A stretch of DNA of 64,000 nt from Ovoidimarina sediminis (GTDB taxonomy: Bacteria > Pseudomonadota > Alphaproteobacteria > Rhodobacterales > Rhodobacteraceae): NCBI RefSeq assembly GCF_032586175.1, contig NZ_JAWHTE010000004.1, positions 186,001-250,000 on the forward strand. The letters run 5' to 3'. The notes under the pieces are model-generated. The model was given only the letters and a program-made list of their open reading frames with translations. It did no database searches and was not told the origin of the DNA. Position numbers and translations under genes: made by a program. Of the stretch, positions 48,993-57,499 are shown in pieces. The stretch's first letter is position 1. Every line of letters begins with the position of its first letter.

Positions 48993-50191
48993 CGGCGGTT
49001 CTGGAGAAGAAGGAAGGCCTGCTTGCACAGTGGGCCTCGGGACGGCCCGTGGCGGGGATGTCGCTTCTGCTGGGTGAGGCGCCGCGCCATGTGCGTCTGA
49101 AGCGCGTCCATTTCTCCCGCACCCGTCCCGTGCAGCTTGAGTTCGTCGCCACGCTGCGCTCCGGCCTCGATGTCCCGGTGATTGCCGAGCACTGCCACCG
49201 TGAAGCCGAGGCGCATGCGGCGCGCGTGAGCGCGAGCCTGATGAAATCGCGGAACGGGCAGCGCGCGGGCCTTTCGGCGGCGGCTGTCGTTGCAGACCGA
49301 GAGGCGGGGCTTGTGCTGCGCCGCCCGGGGCTGGACGAGCGCTTGCCGGGCCTGAAGCTTCTTCACGATCGCGGGGCGGCGCGCGCGGTGCTGGCGGATC
49401 TGACCGGGCGCGACCCGGGGCCCGTGGCCGTGCGGCTTGTTGCGCACCGTTTGGGCAAGCGCGCTGTTCTGAGGATCGCCCTGCCGGGCGGGCCGGTCTT
49501 TGCACGGCTTCGCACGGTGAAGAGCGGGGAGGGCGCGGATCGGTTGGCACGGCACCGGGCGCTTTGGGAGGCCTTGGGCAGAGAGGGCCACCTGCGCATT
49601 CCGAAGCCACTTGGCGCAGCACCGGATCTTGGGCTTGCACTGTTCGGAGCGTTGCCGGGGCAGGCGCCCGCCTTCGGGCCGGAAGATTGCCGGGCCATCG
49701 ACCGGGCGCTCGAAACCCTTCGCGGGCTCGATCCGGCGGGCCTGCCGGCCCACACCGAAGGGGACGAGGCGCGCCTTCTTCTGGGCTGGTTCGAACGGTG
49801 CCGCGATTACATGCCCGCGCTTGCCGACGCGATCGGGCCGAAGCTTCACCGGCTGTTTGCGGAGATGTCGGTGCGGCCCGCCGTTCTGAGGCCCTGCCAC
49901 CGGGATCTGCACGAGAAGCAGATCCTGATCGCGCAGGGGATTGCGGGCCTCCTGGACTTCGACACGCTGTCGCTGGCCGACCCTGCCCTCGATCCGGGCA
50001 ACCTACTTGCCCATCTCTTTCTGGCAGGGCGGGAAGAGAGGTCTTTGAACGCAGCGATCGGCGGGCCCGGCGTGCGGCTCTGGCGCCGGGCAGCGCTGTT
50101 CCGGCTTGCGATGATCCGCGCGTTTTCCTCTGCACCAATGGCCGAACTTCGGCGCCTTGTGGACGAGGCCAGTGCAGATGATCGCGACTGA
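48989..50191 (+). CDS. Aminoglycoside phosphotransferase-like kinase
   Basis: 400 residues, overlapping the exporter gene by ATGA. The C-terminal half has the kinase loop RPCHRDLHEKQILI, with the catalytic Asp, and the metal-binding LLDFDTLSLADPALDPGNLLAH. The N-terminal 150 residues are less typical. Proteins of this fold phosphorylate hydroxyls of sugars, choline, homoserine or antibiotics. In a glycosyltransferase-exporter operon a sugar or head-group kinase is more likely than a resistance gene. It is followed by a second related kinase with 14 nt overlap. Confidence 0.82.
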   Translation: MTAVLEKKEGLLAQWASGRPVAGMSLLLGEAPRHVRLKRVHFSRTRPVQLEFVATLRSGLDVPVIAEHCHREAEAHAARVSASLMKSRNGQRAGLSAAAVVADREAGLVLRRPGLDERLPGLKLLHDRGAARAVLADLTGRDPGPVAVRLVAHRLGKRAVLRIALPGGPVFARLRTVKSGEGADRLARHRALWEALGREGHLRIPKPLGAAPDLGLALFGALPGQAPAFGPEDCRAIDRALETLRGLDPAGLPAHTEGDEARLLLGWFERCRDYMPALADAIGPKLHRLFAEMSVRPAVLRPCHRDLHEKQILIAQGIAGLLDFDTLSLADPALDPGNLLAHLFLAGREERSLNAAIGGPGVRLWRRAALFRLAMIRAFSSAPMAELRRLVDEASADDRD

Positions 50192-51320
50192 CGACCCCGA
50201 TTTGCCGGGCCTAAGCCGGCTTTGCCCCAAGGCCCTGCGGCGGATCACCGGGGCCAAGACGGTATCGCTTGCGCGGCTGCGATACCGACCGGGGCGGCGC
50301 GCAATCCTGCATGTGGAGACCGGGGCGGGCGGTCAGGGAGCGCTTTGGTTCTTCGAGGGCGGGAAGGGGCGGCGGCTTGCGAAGCGGAACGGCGCCGCCG
50401 TGTACGACACAGAGACCGGCGCGCTTTACGAGCCCTTTCCGAACGATCATCGGATGCCGCAGATCCGCGAATTCCTGGATCGGTTCGATACGATTGCCCC
50501 GCCTCTTCTGGGCGGGGCGCCGGATGGCATGCCCGAGGTGCTTCGCTACCGTCCGGGGCTTTCCTGCACGTTTCGCTGTGGGGTGGCGCAGGGCGGGCCG
50601 GTTTACGTGAAGCTGATCAGCGGTGAGAAGCCCGAACGCCTTGCGGCGATGAACCGGCGGATATCGGAGGGGCTTCGAGGAGGACCGGTCTTTGTTGCCC
50701 GCGCGGTTGGAACGGATGCCGGCCTTTCCGCAATCGCCTATGCCGGGGCGCGGGGGCGACCCCTCGACGCGACCCTGGCGCAATCGGAGGGGATCGAACC
50801 CCTCCGGCAGGGGATCGACGCGATTTCGCGGTTCTCGGAGTTGAAGATCACGCCCGAACGTCGGATGACCGGGGCCAATCTGACGGCGCGCGCGGCGGAG
50901 AGCGTGGCCATGGTGGCGGCGACGGTGCCGGAGGCGCTTCCCGTCGCCGAGAGAGTGTTCGCACGCGTCGACGGCCATGTGCCGTCGCTTGAATGCTGTC
51001 CGATCCACGGGGACGTGAAGCTCGAGCATCTGTTTCTGGACGGCGGCGAGACGACGCTTATCGATATCGAAAGCGTTTCCCTCGGCCCGCCGGACCATGA
51101 TCTTGCCCAGCTTTACGGGCGTATTTGGATGGCCGAACTCGAGGGTCTCTTGCCGGAGCCCCGCGCGGCGCGAGCAGCGGAGGAGGTGCGCCGCGCGGCC
51201 GGGCCGGGTTTCGAGTGGTCCCGGGACGTGGTGGCGCTGAGGCTTGCAAAGTATTTCGCGCAGCGGCCCGCGCCCGAGGCACCGCGCCGGATCGCAGCGA
51301 TCCTGGAGCGGATGGGGTGA
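50178..51320 (+). CDS. Aminoglycoside phosphotransferase-like kinase
   Basis: 380 residues from ATG 50178; the start overlaps the previous gene by 14 nt. The catalytic loop CPIHGDVKLEHLFL and metal-binding TLIDIESVSLGPPDHDLAQLYG are intact, and N-lobe strands with YVKLISGEKPERLAAMNR carry a plausible ATP lysine. It is distinct from its neighbour outside the motifs, so the two kinases may act on different groups or form a pair. It overlaps the next glycosyltransferase by GTGA. Confidence 0.82.
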   Translation: MIATDDPDLPGLSRLCPKALRRITGAKTVSLARLRYRPGRRAILHVETGAGGQGALWFFEGGKGRRLAKRNGAAVYDTETGALYEPFPNDHRMPQIREFLDRFDTIAPPLLGGAPDGMPEVLRYRPGLSCTFRCGVAQGGPVYVKLISGEKPERLAAMNRRISEGLRGGPVFVARAVGTDAGLSAIAYAGARGRPLDATLAQSEGIEPLRQGIDAISRFSELKITPERRMTGANLTARAAESVAMVAATVPEALPVAERVFARVDGHVPSLECCPIHGDVKLEHLFLDGGETTLIDIESVSLGPPDHDLAQLYGRIWMAELEGLLPEPRAARAAEEVRRAAGPGFEWSRDVVALRLAKYFAQRPAPEAPRRIAAILERMG

Positions 51321-52417
51321 CGCATCGCGTGGCTCATGTGCTGAACAGCCCGGGCCGGGGCGGCGTGCCGCGCGTTGTTCGTGCGCTTGTCACCCATGCC
51401 GATCCGGGGCGCATCAGCCCCCATGTCTTCTATCTGAAGAACGGGCGCGGGGATGACCTGTTCGAGGATCTGGACATTCCGCGACGCGTGGCGGCCTCTG
51501 GCAGCAAGAGCGCGGCGATGACCGAGCTTGTCGGGTGGCTTGATGCGCATCGGATCGACATCCTGCATTGCCATTCCTTCCGCCCGAACCTTTACGGGCG
51601 GATGGCGGGCGCGGTGCTGCGGCCCGCAGGGCTGAGGATCGTGGCGCATTACCACAACGATTACAGCGACAAGTGGACAGGGGATGCCCTGCATCTGGAG
51701 CGGCGGCTGGCCGGGGTGACGGATGCGGGAATTGCGGTGTCCGAAGCGGTGGCTGACCATGTGGCCAAGCGGGTTGGCCGAGTGCCCGATGTCATCGAGA
51801 ATGGTGTCGATTTCGGCCGGATCAGGGGCGGGAACAGGGGGGCGGGCCGCGCGCGACTTGGCATCGCGGCGGATGAGCTTGCCGTGGGGCTTGTCGGGCG
51901 GATCTGCCGCCAGAAGGGCACCGATATCTTCGTCGAAGCCGCGATCAGCGTTCTGGCGAGCCTGCCACAGGTGCGATTTCTGATCCTTGGTGATCCTGAG
52001 GAGGCCGCGCTTCAGCGCCTGTTGCAGGACCGGATCGTTGCGGCAGGGCTTTCCGGGCGGGTCACTTTTGCCGGGCATCGCGATGATATGGCGGATTGCC
52101 TGGCGGCCCTCGACATTCTCGCCGCCCCTTCGCGCTGGGAGGGGTTCGGGCTTATGCTTGCCGAGGCGATGGCAGCGGGCGTACCAGTCGTGGCGACTGC
52201 GGTGGGCGGTATCCCTGCGGTCGCGAGCGGGGCCGCGACGCTGATCCCCGCAGAGGATCCCGAGGCCCTTGCGCTGGCGATCCTTGCGCTCTTGCGCGAT
52301 CCCGGCCGACGGGCGGCGATGCGCGCGGCCGGGCTTAGCGCGGCAGAGCGCTTTGACTGGGCGATGTCCGCGACAAAGCTCGATGCGATTTATGAACGGA
52401 TTGGCGGCGGGCGATGA
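51317..52417 (+). CDS. Glycosyltransferase family 4 protein
   Basis: 366 residues from GTG 51317, overlapping the kinase stop (GTGA). GT4 features are HVLNSPGRGGVPRVVRALVTHAD, ILHCHSFRPNLYGRMAGAVLR, AVSEAVADHVAKRVGRVPDVIENGVDF, then VGRICRQKGTDIFVEAA and APSRWEGFGLMLAEAMAAGVPVVATAVGGIP with the conserved E-x7-E pair. It is the third GT4 enzyme of the operon. Confidence 0.9.
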   Translation: MTHRVAHVLNSPGRGGVPRVVRALVTHADPGRISPHVFYLKNGRGDDLFEDLDIPRRVAASGSKSAAMTELVGWLDAHRIDILHCHSFRPNLYGRMAGAVLRPAGLRIVAHYHNDYSDKWTGDALHLERRLAGVTDAGIAVSEAVADHVAKRVGRVPDVIENGVDFGRIRGGNRGAGRARLGIAADELAVGLVGRICRQKGTDIFVEAAISVLASLPQVRFLILGDPEEAALQRLLQDRIVAAGLSGRVTFAGHRDDMADCLAALDILAAPSRWEGFGLMLAEAMAAGVPVVATAVGGIPAVASGAATLIPAEDPEALALAILALLRDPGRRAAMRAAGLSAAERFDWAMSATKLDAIYERIGGGR

Positions 52418-53010
52418 TCCTTCACGTGATACGGCATGGTGAGACGGAGACCAGCGGGAAAACCTATGCCGGGCGGAGTGACGTGCCGCTGAATGATAGG
52501 GGTCGGGCAGAAGCGCAGGAGATTGCCCGCCGGCTTGGTGACCAGCCGATCACGCTTATCCTGACGAGCCCGCTGGCGCGCGCGGTCGAGACAGCGGCGC
52601 CGCTCGCATCCATCCGTGGCGTTGTGCCGGTTGAGGAGCCTGCGCTGATGGAGATCGATTTCGGCATCTACGAGGGGTGCCCGAAGGCCGAGACGGGCCT
52701 GCGCCTGCGCAAGACCCATGCTGTTGACCCTGTGCCAGGGGGCGAGGCGCTTCGGGACGTGTGGGGCAGGGCGGGGCAGGTTCTTCACAAGGTGGGGCGC
52801 ACCGGTGTCGCGCCCGGCGCGCATATCGCACTTGTGGGCCACTTCTGGATCAACCGGCTGATCCACGGGCGAGCAACCGGCATGACATTCGATGCGGCAT
52901 GCAGGGCGCGCGCCTACCGTCCACGGACCGGATCGGTCGAGACGGTCGCCTTTGGCGTTGCCGACGATGCCCGCCGATGGCCCAAGAATGGCCACACTGC
53001 CCCTGCATAG
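52414..53010 (+). CDS. Histidine phosphatase family protein
   Basis: 198 residues, overlapping the glycosyltransferase by ATGA. The catalytic RHGE motif is at residues 7-10 (HVIRHGETETSGKTYAGRSDVPLNDRG), a proton-donor Glu lies in ALMEIDFGIYEG and the second catalytic His in ALVGHFWINRL. The family removes phosphate from sugars, cobalamin precursors and many small molecules. Together with two kinases in the same operon it suggests a phosphorylation and dephosphorylation cycle on a precursor. A role in glycolysis or cobalamin synthesis is not supported by the neighbours. Confidence 0.87.
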   Translation: MILHVIRHGETETSGKTYAGRSDVPLNDRGRAEAQEIARRLGDQPITLILTSPLARAVETAAPLASIRGVVPVEEPALMEIDFGIYEGCPKAETGLRLRKTHAVDPVPGGEALRDVWGRAGQVLHKVGRTGVAPGAHIALVGHFWINRLIHGRATGMTFDAACRARAYRPRTGSVETVAFGVADDARRWPKNGHTAPA

Positions 53011-53021
53011 ACGGGCCCGAG

Positions 53022-53228
53022 ATGGGCACGTTTCTGAGCATTCTCTTGGTTGCCGCCGTGACGCTGGGGATCTACTACCTCCTCGCCCGCGCGCTCTGGC
53101 GGCGTATGATCGCATTCTGGGCTGAGCTGCGCGGTTGGGTTGGCGCAGGCAACAACGTTGTCGACGAAGTCGTGCCGAGGGCGAGCTACCTGCTTCTGTT
53201 CTTTCTGCTTCTGTCGCTTGCGCTATGA
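53022..53228 (+). CDS. Small membrane protein
   Basis: 68 residues, ATG 53022. Two hydrophobic helices (residues about 4-25 and 55-68) flank a polar stretch containing RMIAFWAELRGWVGAGNNVVDEVVPRASY. It starts 11 bp after the phosphatase gene and its stop overlaps the ATG of the XpaC-like gene (ATGA), which supports it being translated. No family is recognised with confidence. Confidence 0.6.
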   Translation: MGTFLSILLVAAVTLGIYYLLARALWRRMIAFWAELRGWVGAGNNVVDEVVPRASYLLLFFLLLSLAL

Positions 53229-54073
53229 GTTTCGTCGAACCCAAGCCACCACTGTCCGAGCGGATCGCCGCAACCACCACGCGAAGCCCGCAGGCCGTCA
53301 CCATTCTGGTCATACCCGGGTTGGCAATCGTCCAGGAATTCGCGGCAGCCGAGAGCTTCGCTACGCTTGCCGCGGTTTTGGCGAGTGGCGGGCTTTATGC
53401 GCTGGCGATATGGGCGTTGATGCGCGGATTCTCGGACGAACAGGCCTTTCGGGCCGCGCCTGAGCCACGCGCGCCGCTGCCGCTGAAGGCCGCGGGTGTT
53501 GCGCTTGCCTCCGCTGCGACTGGAATTCTGGCTGGCCTCAAGTGGGGTACGCCGCTGGTGATCTCGCAATATGTGATAGGGTGCGCGGTGCTTGCGGCCC
53601 TTTCCTTCGGGCTCGATCCCTATTGGACGCACAAACCCGAAGCCGCGACACCGAGATCGCGGCTTGAGGCCCGGCTGCGCGCCATCGGGCAGTTGCTGAA
53701 TGCGGCCGATGACCAGGCGCGATCGATCGGTGACGAGCAGCTTTACGGAGCGTTCCAGACGTACCGCGCGTCGGTCGAGCTGCTTATCGAGGCCATTCGC
53801 GCGGCACCTGACAGGGCCCATTCGGTCAAGCGGCACCTTGGCCCGCTTCTTTCCGGTGCCGCAGAGGCGGGGCGGCGCTATGTTACGATCCTGCGCATCG
53901 CCCCGAATGAGGCGGCGCGGGAAACAATCCTCGATCTTCTGGCCAAGCTAGGGCGCGAATACGACCGCGCTGCCCGCGATTATGCCGCCGGGGATCTTCG
54001 CGCCCTGGCGATCGAGGCTGATGTTCTGGAAGAGATGCTTGGCCGGCTTGGGCCGGAAAGGCGTGACGGCTGA
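53225..54073 (+). CDS. XpaC-like (5-bromo-4-chloroindolyl phosphate hydrolysis) family protein
   Basis: 282 residues from ATG 53225, overlapping the small membrane protein. Helices lie at about 22-40, 44-65 and 83-125, followed by a soluble helical domain of 150 residues (RLEARLRAIGQLLNAADDQARSIGDEQLYGAFQTYRASVELLIEAI, HSVKRHLGPLLSGAAEAGRRYVTI). The overall layout matches XpaC family proteins, which are usually encoded with the toxic-anion-resistance protein TelA; no TelA gene follows here. The family name reflects an old assay and not a known reaction. Assignment is moderate. Confidence 0.6.
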   Translation: MSFVEPKPPLSERIAATTTRSPQAVTILVIPGLAIVQEFAAAESFATLAAVLASGGLYALAIWALMRGFSDEQAFRAAPEPRAPLPLKAAGVALASAATGILAGLKWGTPLVISQYVIGCAVLAALSFGLDPYWTHKPEAATPRSRLEARLRAIGQLLNAADDQARSIGDEQLYGAFQTYRASVELLIEAIRAAPDRAHSVKRHLGPLLSGAAEAGRRYVTILRIAPNEAARETILDLLAKLGREYDRAARDYAAGDLRALAIEADVLEEMLGRLGPERRDG

Positions 54074-54315
54074 TCCCCGCACTTTTCACAGCCCGTCAAT
54101 CGCTGGCTGATCGGGATCCGATGGCCCTTCTGCGACATGCATTATGTCGGTTTCGGCACAAGGACCGCCGTGACCGTTTGTATCCCCGGAAGAGGGCAGG
54201 TTAGACTGCCCCAGCAATCGCGCCTCGGTGCGGCGGCTCAAAACAAAGAACGAGCGGGTGTGTTGCTCGGTTTCAAAGGGCAACTCCGGACCCGCCTGCC
54301 AAAGGGAGGAGTGCC
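54074..54315 (+). other. Gap upstream of the universal stress protein gene
   Basis: 242 bp without a supported gene. It holds a small hairpin GGGCAG-GTTAGA-CTGCCC at 54194-54211, which could end the upstream operon, and a very strong ribosome binding site (GGGAGGAG, 54304-54311) for the next gene. No clear promoter hexamers were found. Confidence 0.4.
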
Positions 54316-54732
54316 TTGTTTAAACGGATAATGGCGCCGGTGGATCTGGCGCATGTCGATGGATTGAGACGCGCATTGGATTGCGCGGCCGACCTTGCGC
54401 GGCACTACGATGTGCCGGTGTCCTATGTCGGGGTCACGTCGTCGGCACCAAGCCAGCTTGCGCATAATCCAGAAGAGTTCGGCGAAAAACTGAAGGCGTT
54501 TGTATCCAGCGAGGCCACGTCTCACGGGGTCAATGGTACGGCGCATGCCGCGGTATCGCATGACCCGACGACCGATATCGACGACGCCCTGATGCGGGCG
54601 ATCGACGAGACCGGTGCGGATCTGGTCGTCATGGCAAGCCATGTGCCCAATGCGCTTGACTACATCTGGCCGTCGAATGGCGGGAAACTTGCCGAGCACG
54701 CGAAGTGTTCGGTCATGGTCGTGCGTCCCTAG
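54316..54732 (+). CDS. Universal stress protein (single domain)
   Basis: 138 residues from an unusual TTG start at 54316: GGGAGGA ends 5 nt before it and the next in-frame ATG would remove the conserved first strand (FKRIMAPVDL). The C-terminal VVMASHVPNALDYIWPSNGGKLAEHAKCSVMVV keeps the Usp nucleotide-binding layout in modified form. It lies 48 bp before a BCCT transporter gene on the same strand, an arrangement common for transporter-linked Usp proteins, and may regulate the transporter. Confidence 0.88.
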   Translation: MFKRIMAPVDLAHVDGLRRALDCAADLARHYDVPVSYVGVTSSAPSQLAHNPEEFGEKLKAFVSSEATSHGVNGTAHAAVSHDPTTDIDDALMRAIDETGADLVVMASHVPNALDYIWPSNGGKLAEHAKCSVMVVRP

Positions 54733-54780
54733 GCGACACGCAGGACATAACTGAACCACAATCAACACGGGAGCCGACAC

Positions 54781-56436
54781 ATGTCCGACGAAACCGCTAA
54801 TCAGGGGATACCCGCGCCCGAAGGCGCGTCCCAGATTATCGAGACTGATTACAAGATAGGTCAGGACAACATCGCAACGCAGATCGGGCCCTTCGGGCTT
54901 GATATTCACAATCCGGTTTTTGTTATTTCGGGCCTGTCGATCGTGGCCTTTGTTGCTTACGCGCTGATGGCGCCCGATCAGGCGGGCGAATTCTTCGGCT
55001 GGCTGCGGCCGACGCTGACTTCGACTTTCGACTGGTTCTTCCTGTGGTCAGCGAACATCTTCGTCATCTTCTGCCTGATCCTGATCGTGACACCCTATGG
55101 GTCTGTTCGACTGGGAGGCGAGAACGCGACGCCGGATTACGGGTATGCAGGGTGGTTCGCGATGCTTTTCGCCGCGGGTATGGGCATCGGGCTTATGTTC
55201 TTCGGGGTGCTTGAGCCTGTCTATTACTTCGGCACACCCTGGGGGGACGAGCCCCTGGGTGTTGTCCGGCCATTCACCGAAGATGGCGCGCTGATCGAGG
55301 AGAATATCGAGGCCGCGCGCCGGATGGCGCTGGCTGCGACCTCGTATCACTGGGCGCTGCATCCCTGGGCGATTTATGCGGTCGTGGCGCTGGCGCTAGC
55401 GCTTTTCACTTATAACAAGGGACTGCCGCTGACGATCCGTTCCGCCTTTTACCCGATCTTCGGCGAGCGTGTCTGGGGCTGGACCGGCCACATCATCGAC
55501 ACGCTGGCGGTTTTCGCGACGCTCTTCGGTCTGGCCACATCACTTGGCTTCGGGGCACAGCAGGCGAATGCGGGGCTTGAGTTCGTTTACGGCGTGCCCA
55601 ACAACGTGACCGTGCAGGTCATCCTGATCATCGCGATCACGGCGGTTGCCCTGATTTCGGTGCTGCGCGGCCTCGACGGCGGTGTGAAGCTTCTGTCCGA
55701 GATCAACATGGTAATCGCCTTCGTCCTGCTTTTCTTCGTCCTCTTCGCGGCCGGAGCGGGCACGATCGTGACAGAGTTCGGCAAGGGCATCGTCGCCTAT
55801 TTCCAGGAGGTGATCCCGCTGTCGAACCCGCATGGGCGTGAAGACACCGGCTACATGCAGGGCTGGACGGCGTTCTACTGGGCCTGGTGGATTTCCTGGT
55901 CACCGTTCGTCGGCATGTTCATCGCCCGCGTGAGCCGGGGCCGGACGGTGCGCGAGTTCGTGATCTGCGTGCTGATCATCCCCTCGCTTGTCTGCATGTT
56001 CTGGATGGCCGTCTTCGGCGGCGCCGCGATCGAGCAGGTGATCGCTGATCCTTCGGGAAGCGCGGTGAAGGCACAGGTCATCGACAGCTACAACCCGCCC
56101 CTGTCGCTGTTTGCGATGCTGGGCGAGTTGCCGCTTGCCGGGATCACTTCGACAATCGGGATCATCCTCGTGATCGTGTTCTTCGTGACATCGTCGGACA
56201 GCGGATCGCTTGTCATCGACACCATCACGGCAGGCGGCAAGGTTGACGCGCCAGTGCCGCAGCGCGTGTTCTGGTGCACCTTCGAGGGGCTGGTTGCGAT
56301 CGCTCTGCTGATCGGCGGGGGTCTTGGCGCGCTTCAGGCGATGGTGATTTCGACGGGGCTTCCCTTCACGATCATCCTGCTTCTGATCTGCTGGGCTGTC
56401 TTCAAGGGCCTCGTGGAAGAGCGCCGGTCGACCTGA
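54781..56436 (+). CDS. BCCT family betaine/carnitine/choline transporter
   Basis: 551 residues, about 12 helices. The BCCT signature WAWWISWSPFVGMFIARVSRGRTVREF is intact, and helix 3 reads AAGMGIGLMFFGVLEP with the Gly133-Leu138 GMGIGL motif found in Na+-coupled betaine carriers; H+-coupled choline carriers have an Asp there. Short N- and C-terminal tails argue against an osmosensing BetP-type regulator, so uptake for nutrition is likely. With carnitine, glycine betaine and dimethylglycine genes in the first 16 kb, this carrier could supply their substrate, although it is 40 kb away and may serve another betaine. Confidence 0.92.
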   Translation: MSDETANQGIPAPEGASQIIETDYKIGQDNIATQIGPFGLDIHNPVFVISGLSIVAFVAYALMAPDQAGEFFGWLRPTLTSTFDWFFLWSANIFVIFCLILIVTPYGSVRLGGENATPDYGYAGWFAMLFAAGMGIGLMFFGVLEPVYYFGTPWGDEPLGVVRPFTEDGALIEENIEAARRMALAATSYHWALHPWAIYAVVALALALFTYNKGLPLTIRSAFYPIFGERVWGWTGHIIDTLAVFATLFGLATSLGFGAQQANAGLEFVYGVPNNVTVQVILIIAITAVALISVLRGLDGGVKLLSEINMVIAFVLLFFVLFAAGAGTIVTEFGKGIVAYFQEVIPLSNPHGREDTGYMQGWTAFYWAWWISWSPFVGMFIARVSRGRTVREFVICVLIIPSLVCMFWMAVFGGAAIEQVIADPSGSAVKAQVIDSYNPPLSLFAMLGELPLAGITSTIGIILVIVFFVTSSDSGSLVIDTITAGGKVDAPVPQRVFWCTFEGLVAIALLIGGGLGALQAMVISTGLPFTIILLLICWAVFKGLVEERRST

Positions 56437-56464
56437 TCCGGGGCGTAACTCGCAGGAAAGACGG

Positions 56465-56495
56465 GGGCCGCCTGGTTGGCGGCCCTCTTTCTTTT
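56465..56495 (+). terminator. Intrinsic terminator after the BCCT gene
   Basis: Stem GGGCCGCC/GGCGGCCC with loop TGGTT (56465-56485), then TCTTTCTTTT. This is the clearest intrinsic terminator in the window, starting 29 bp after the stop. Confidence 0.85.
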
Positions 56496-56542
56496 GGGCA
56501 GGGGAGTGCAGGGGGCGGATGTTGCCTTGACCGCCCGCGCCT

Positions 56543-57499
56543 TCACTCCGTCAGCGGATGAAAGCAGGCCACGTCCGACGCCCCGGCGCGTTCGAGCTCC
56601 GGTATCTCCGCACGGCATCGATCGCTGGCCCGCGGGCAGCGCGCCGCAAAGGCGCAGCCGGGCGGCGGGTTCAGGGGATCGGGCAGTTCGGTTCCCGTGG
56701 CCTCGGGCGCCGACAGGGGCCGGCCCACCACCGGCGCGCTTTGCGCCAGAAGCTTTGTATAGGGGTGCTTCGGGGCTGCGAAGATTTCCGTCGCAGGCCC
56801 GATCTCAACCACCGACCCGAAATAGAGCACCGCGATCCTGTCACTTACGGCTTCGACCACAGCAAGATCATGGCTGATGAAGAGATAGGTCAGGTCGAAC
56901 TCTGCCCTGAGATCCGCAAGCAGGTTCAGCACCTGCGCCTGAACGGAGACATCGAGGGCCGAGACGGGTTCATCCAGGATCAGGATGCGTGCATTCGCCG
57001 CCAGGGCCCGCGCAATGCCGATGCGCTGGGCCTGCCCACCGGAGAATTCGTGCGGATAGCGATCAAGAAACTCCTCGCGCAGGTTTACGCTGTCGAAGAT
57101 TTCCGATATCCGCCTGCGCCGTTCGGCGGCCGGCATCCCGTGAAGCCGCTTCAGCGGTGCTTCCATGATCTGACGGATCGTCTTTCGCGGGTTGAGTGAC
57201 GAAATCGGATCCTGAAAAACGTACTGGATGCGCTTGCCGAATTCGGCGGGGTCGGAGGCATCGAGGGCGACGCCCTCGATCTCGATCTGCCCGCCCGAAG
57301 GTTGCAGTAGCCCCACTAGCATCCGCGCTAGGGTGGACTTGCCGCAGCCCGACTCGCCCACGATCCCGAGCGTTTCGCCCTGCTGCACGGTGAGCGACAC
57401 CGGGTGCACCGCTTTCACCGATCCCGTGGCGCTGCCGAAGAGTGTGCGTCCGACCGGAAAGGTTTTCGAGAGCTCCGTCAGCTTCAGCGCCTCTGTCAT
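56543..57499 (-). CDS. Dipeptide/oligopeptide-type ABC transporter ATPase (DppF/OppF-like)
   Basis: 318 residues from ATG 57499, overlapping the upstream fusion gene by ATGA. Walker A GESGCGKS, signature FSGGQAQRIGIARAL, Walker B ILILDEPVSALD, Q-loop VFQDPISSLNPR and the peptide-transporter C-terminal segment CAFAARCPRASDRC are present. It pairs with the ATPase half of the fusion protein. It is the last gene of the minus-strand operon that starts with the binding protein at 61999. Confidence 0.92.
   Translation of the reverse strand: MTEALKLTELSKTFPVGRTLFGSATGSVKAVHPVSLTVQQGETLGIVGESGCGKSTLARMLVGLLQPSGGQIEIEGVALDASDPAEFGKRIQYVFQDPISSLNPRKTIRQIMEAPLKRLHGMPAAERRRRISEIFDSVNLREEFLDRYPHEFSGGQAQRIGIARALAANARILILDEPVSALDVSVQAQVLNLLADLRAEFDLTYLFISHDLAVVEAVSDRIAVLYFGSVVEIGPATEIFAAPKHPYTKLLAQSAPVVGRPLSAPEATGTELPDPLNPPPGCAFAARCPRASDRCRAEIPELERAGASDVACFHPLTE

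Noticed and set aside
47103..50138. A 1011-codon open frame on the minus strand
   Set aside because: It is antisense to three well-recognised genes (GT4, ABC exporter, kinase), matches no family and reads as low-complexity Arg/Pro/His, as expected for a shadow frame in GC-rich coding DNA. The same applies to long frames at 1510-2916 (-), 9758-11515 (+), 45430-47370 (-) and 24945-26579 (-).
48989..51320. Aminoglycoside resistance genes
   Set aside because: The kinases share only the fold and catalytic motifs, and sit in a glycosyltransferase-exporter operon; a biosynthetic role is more likely.
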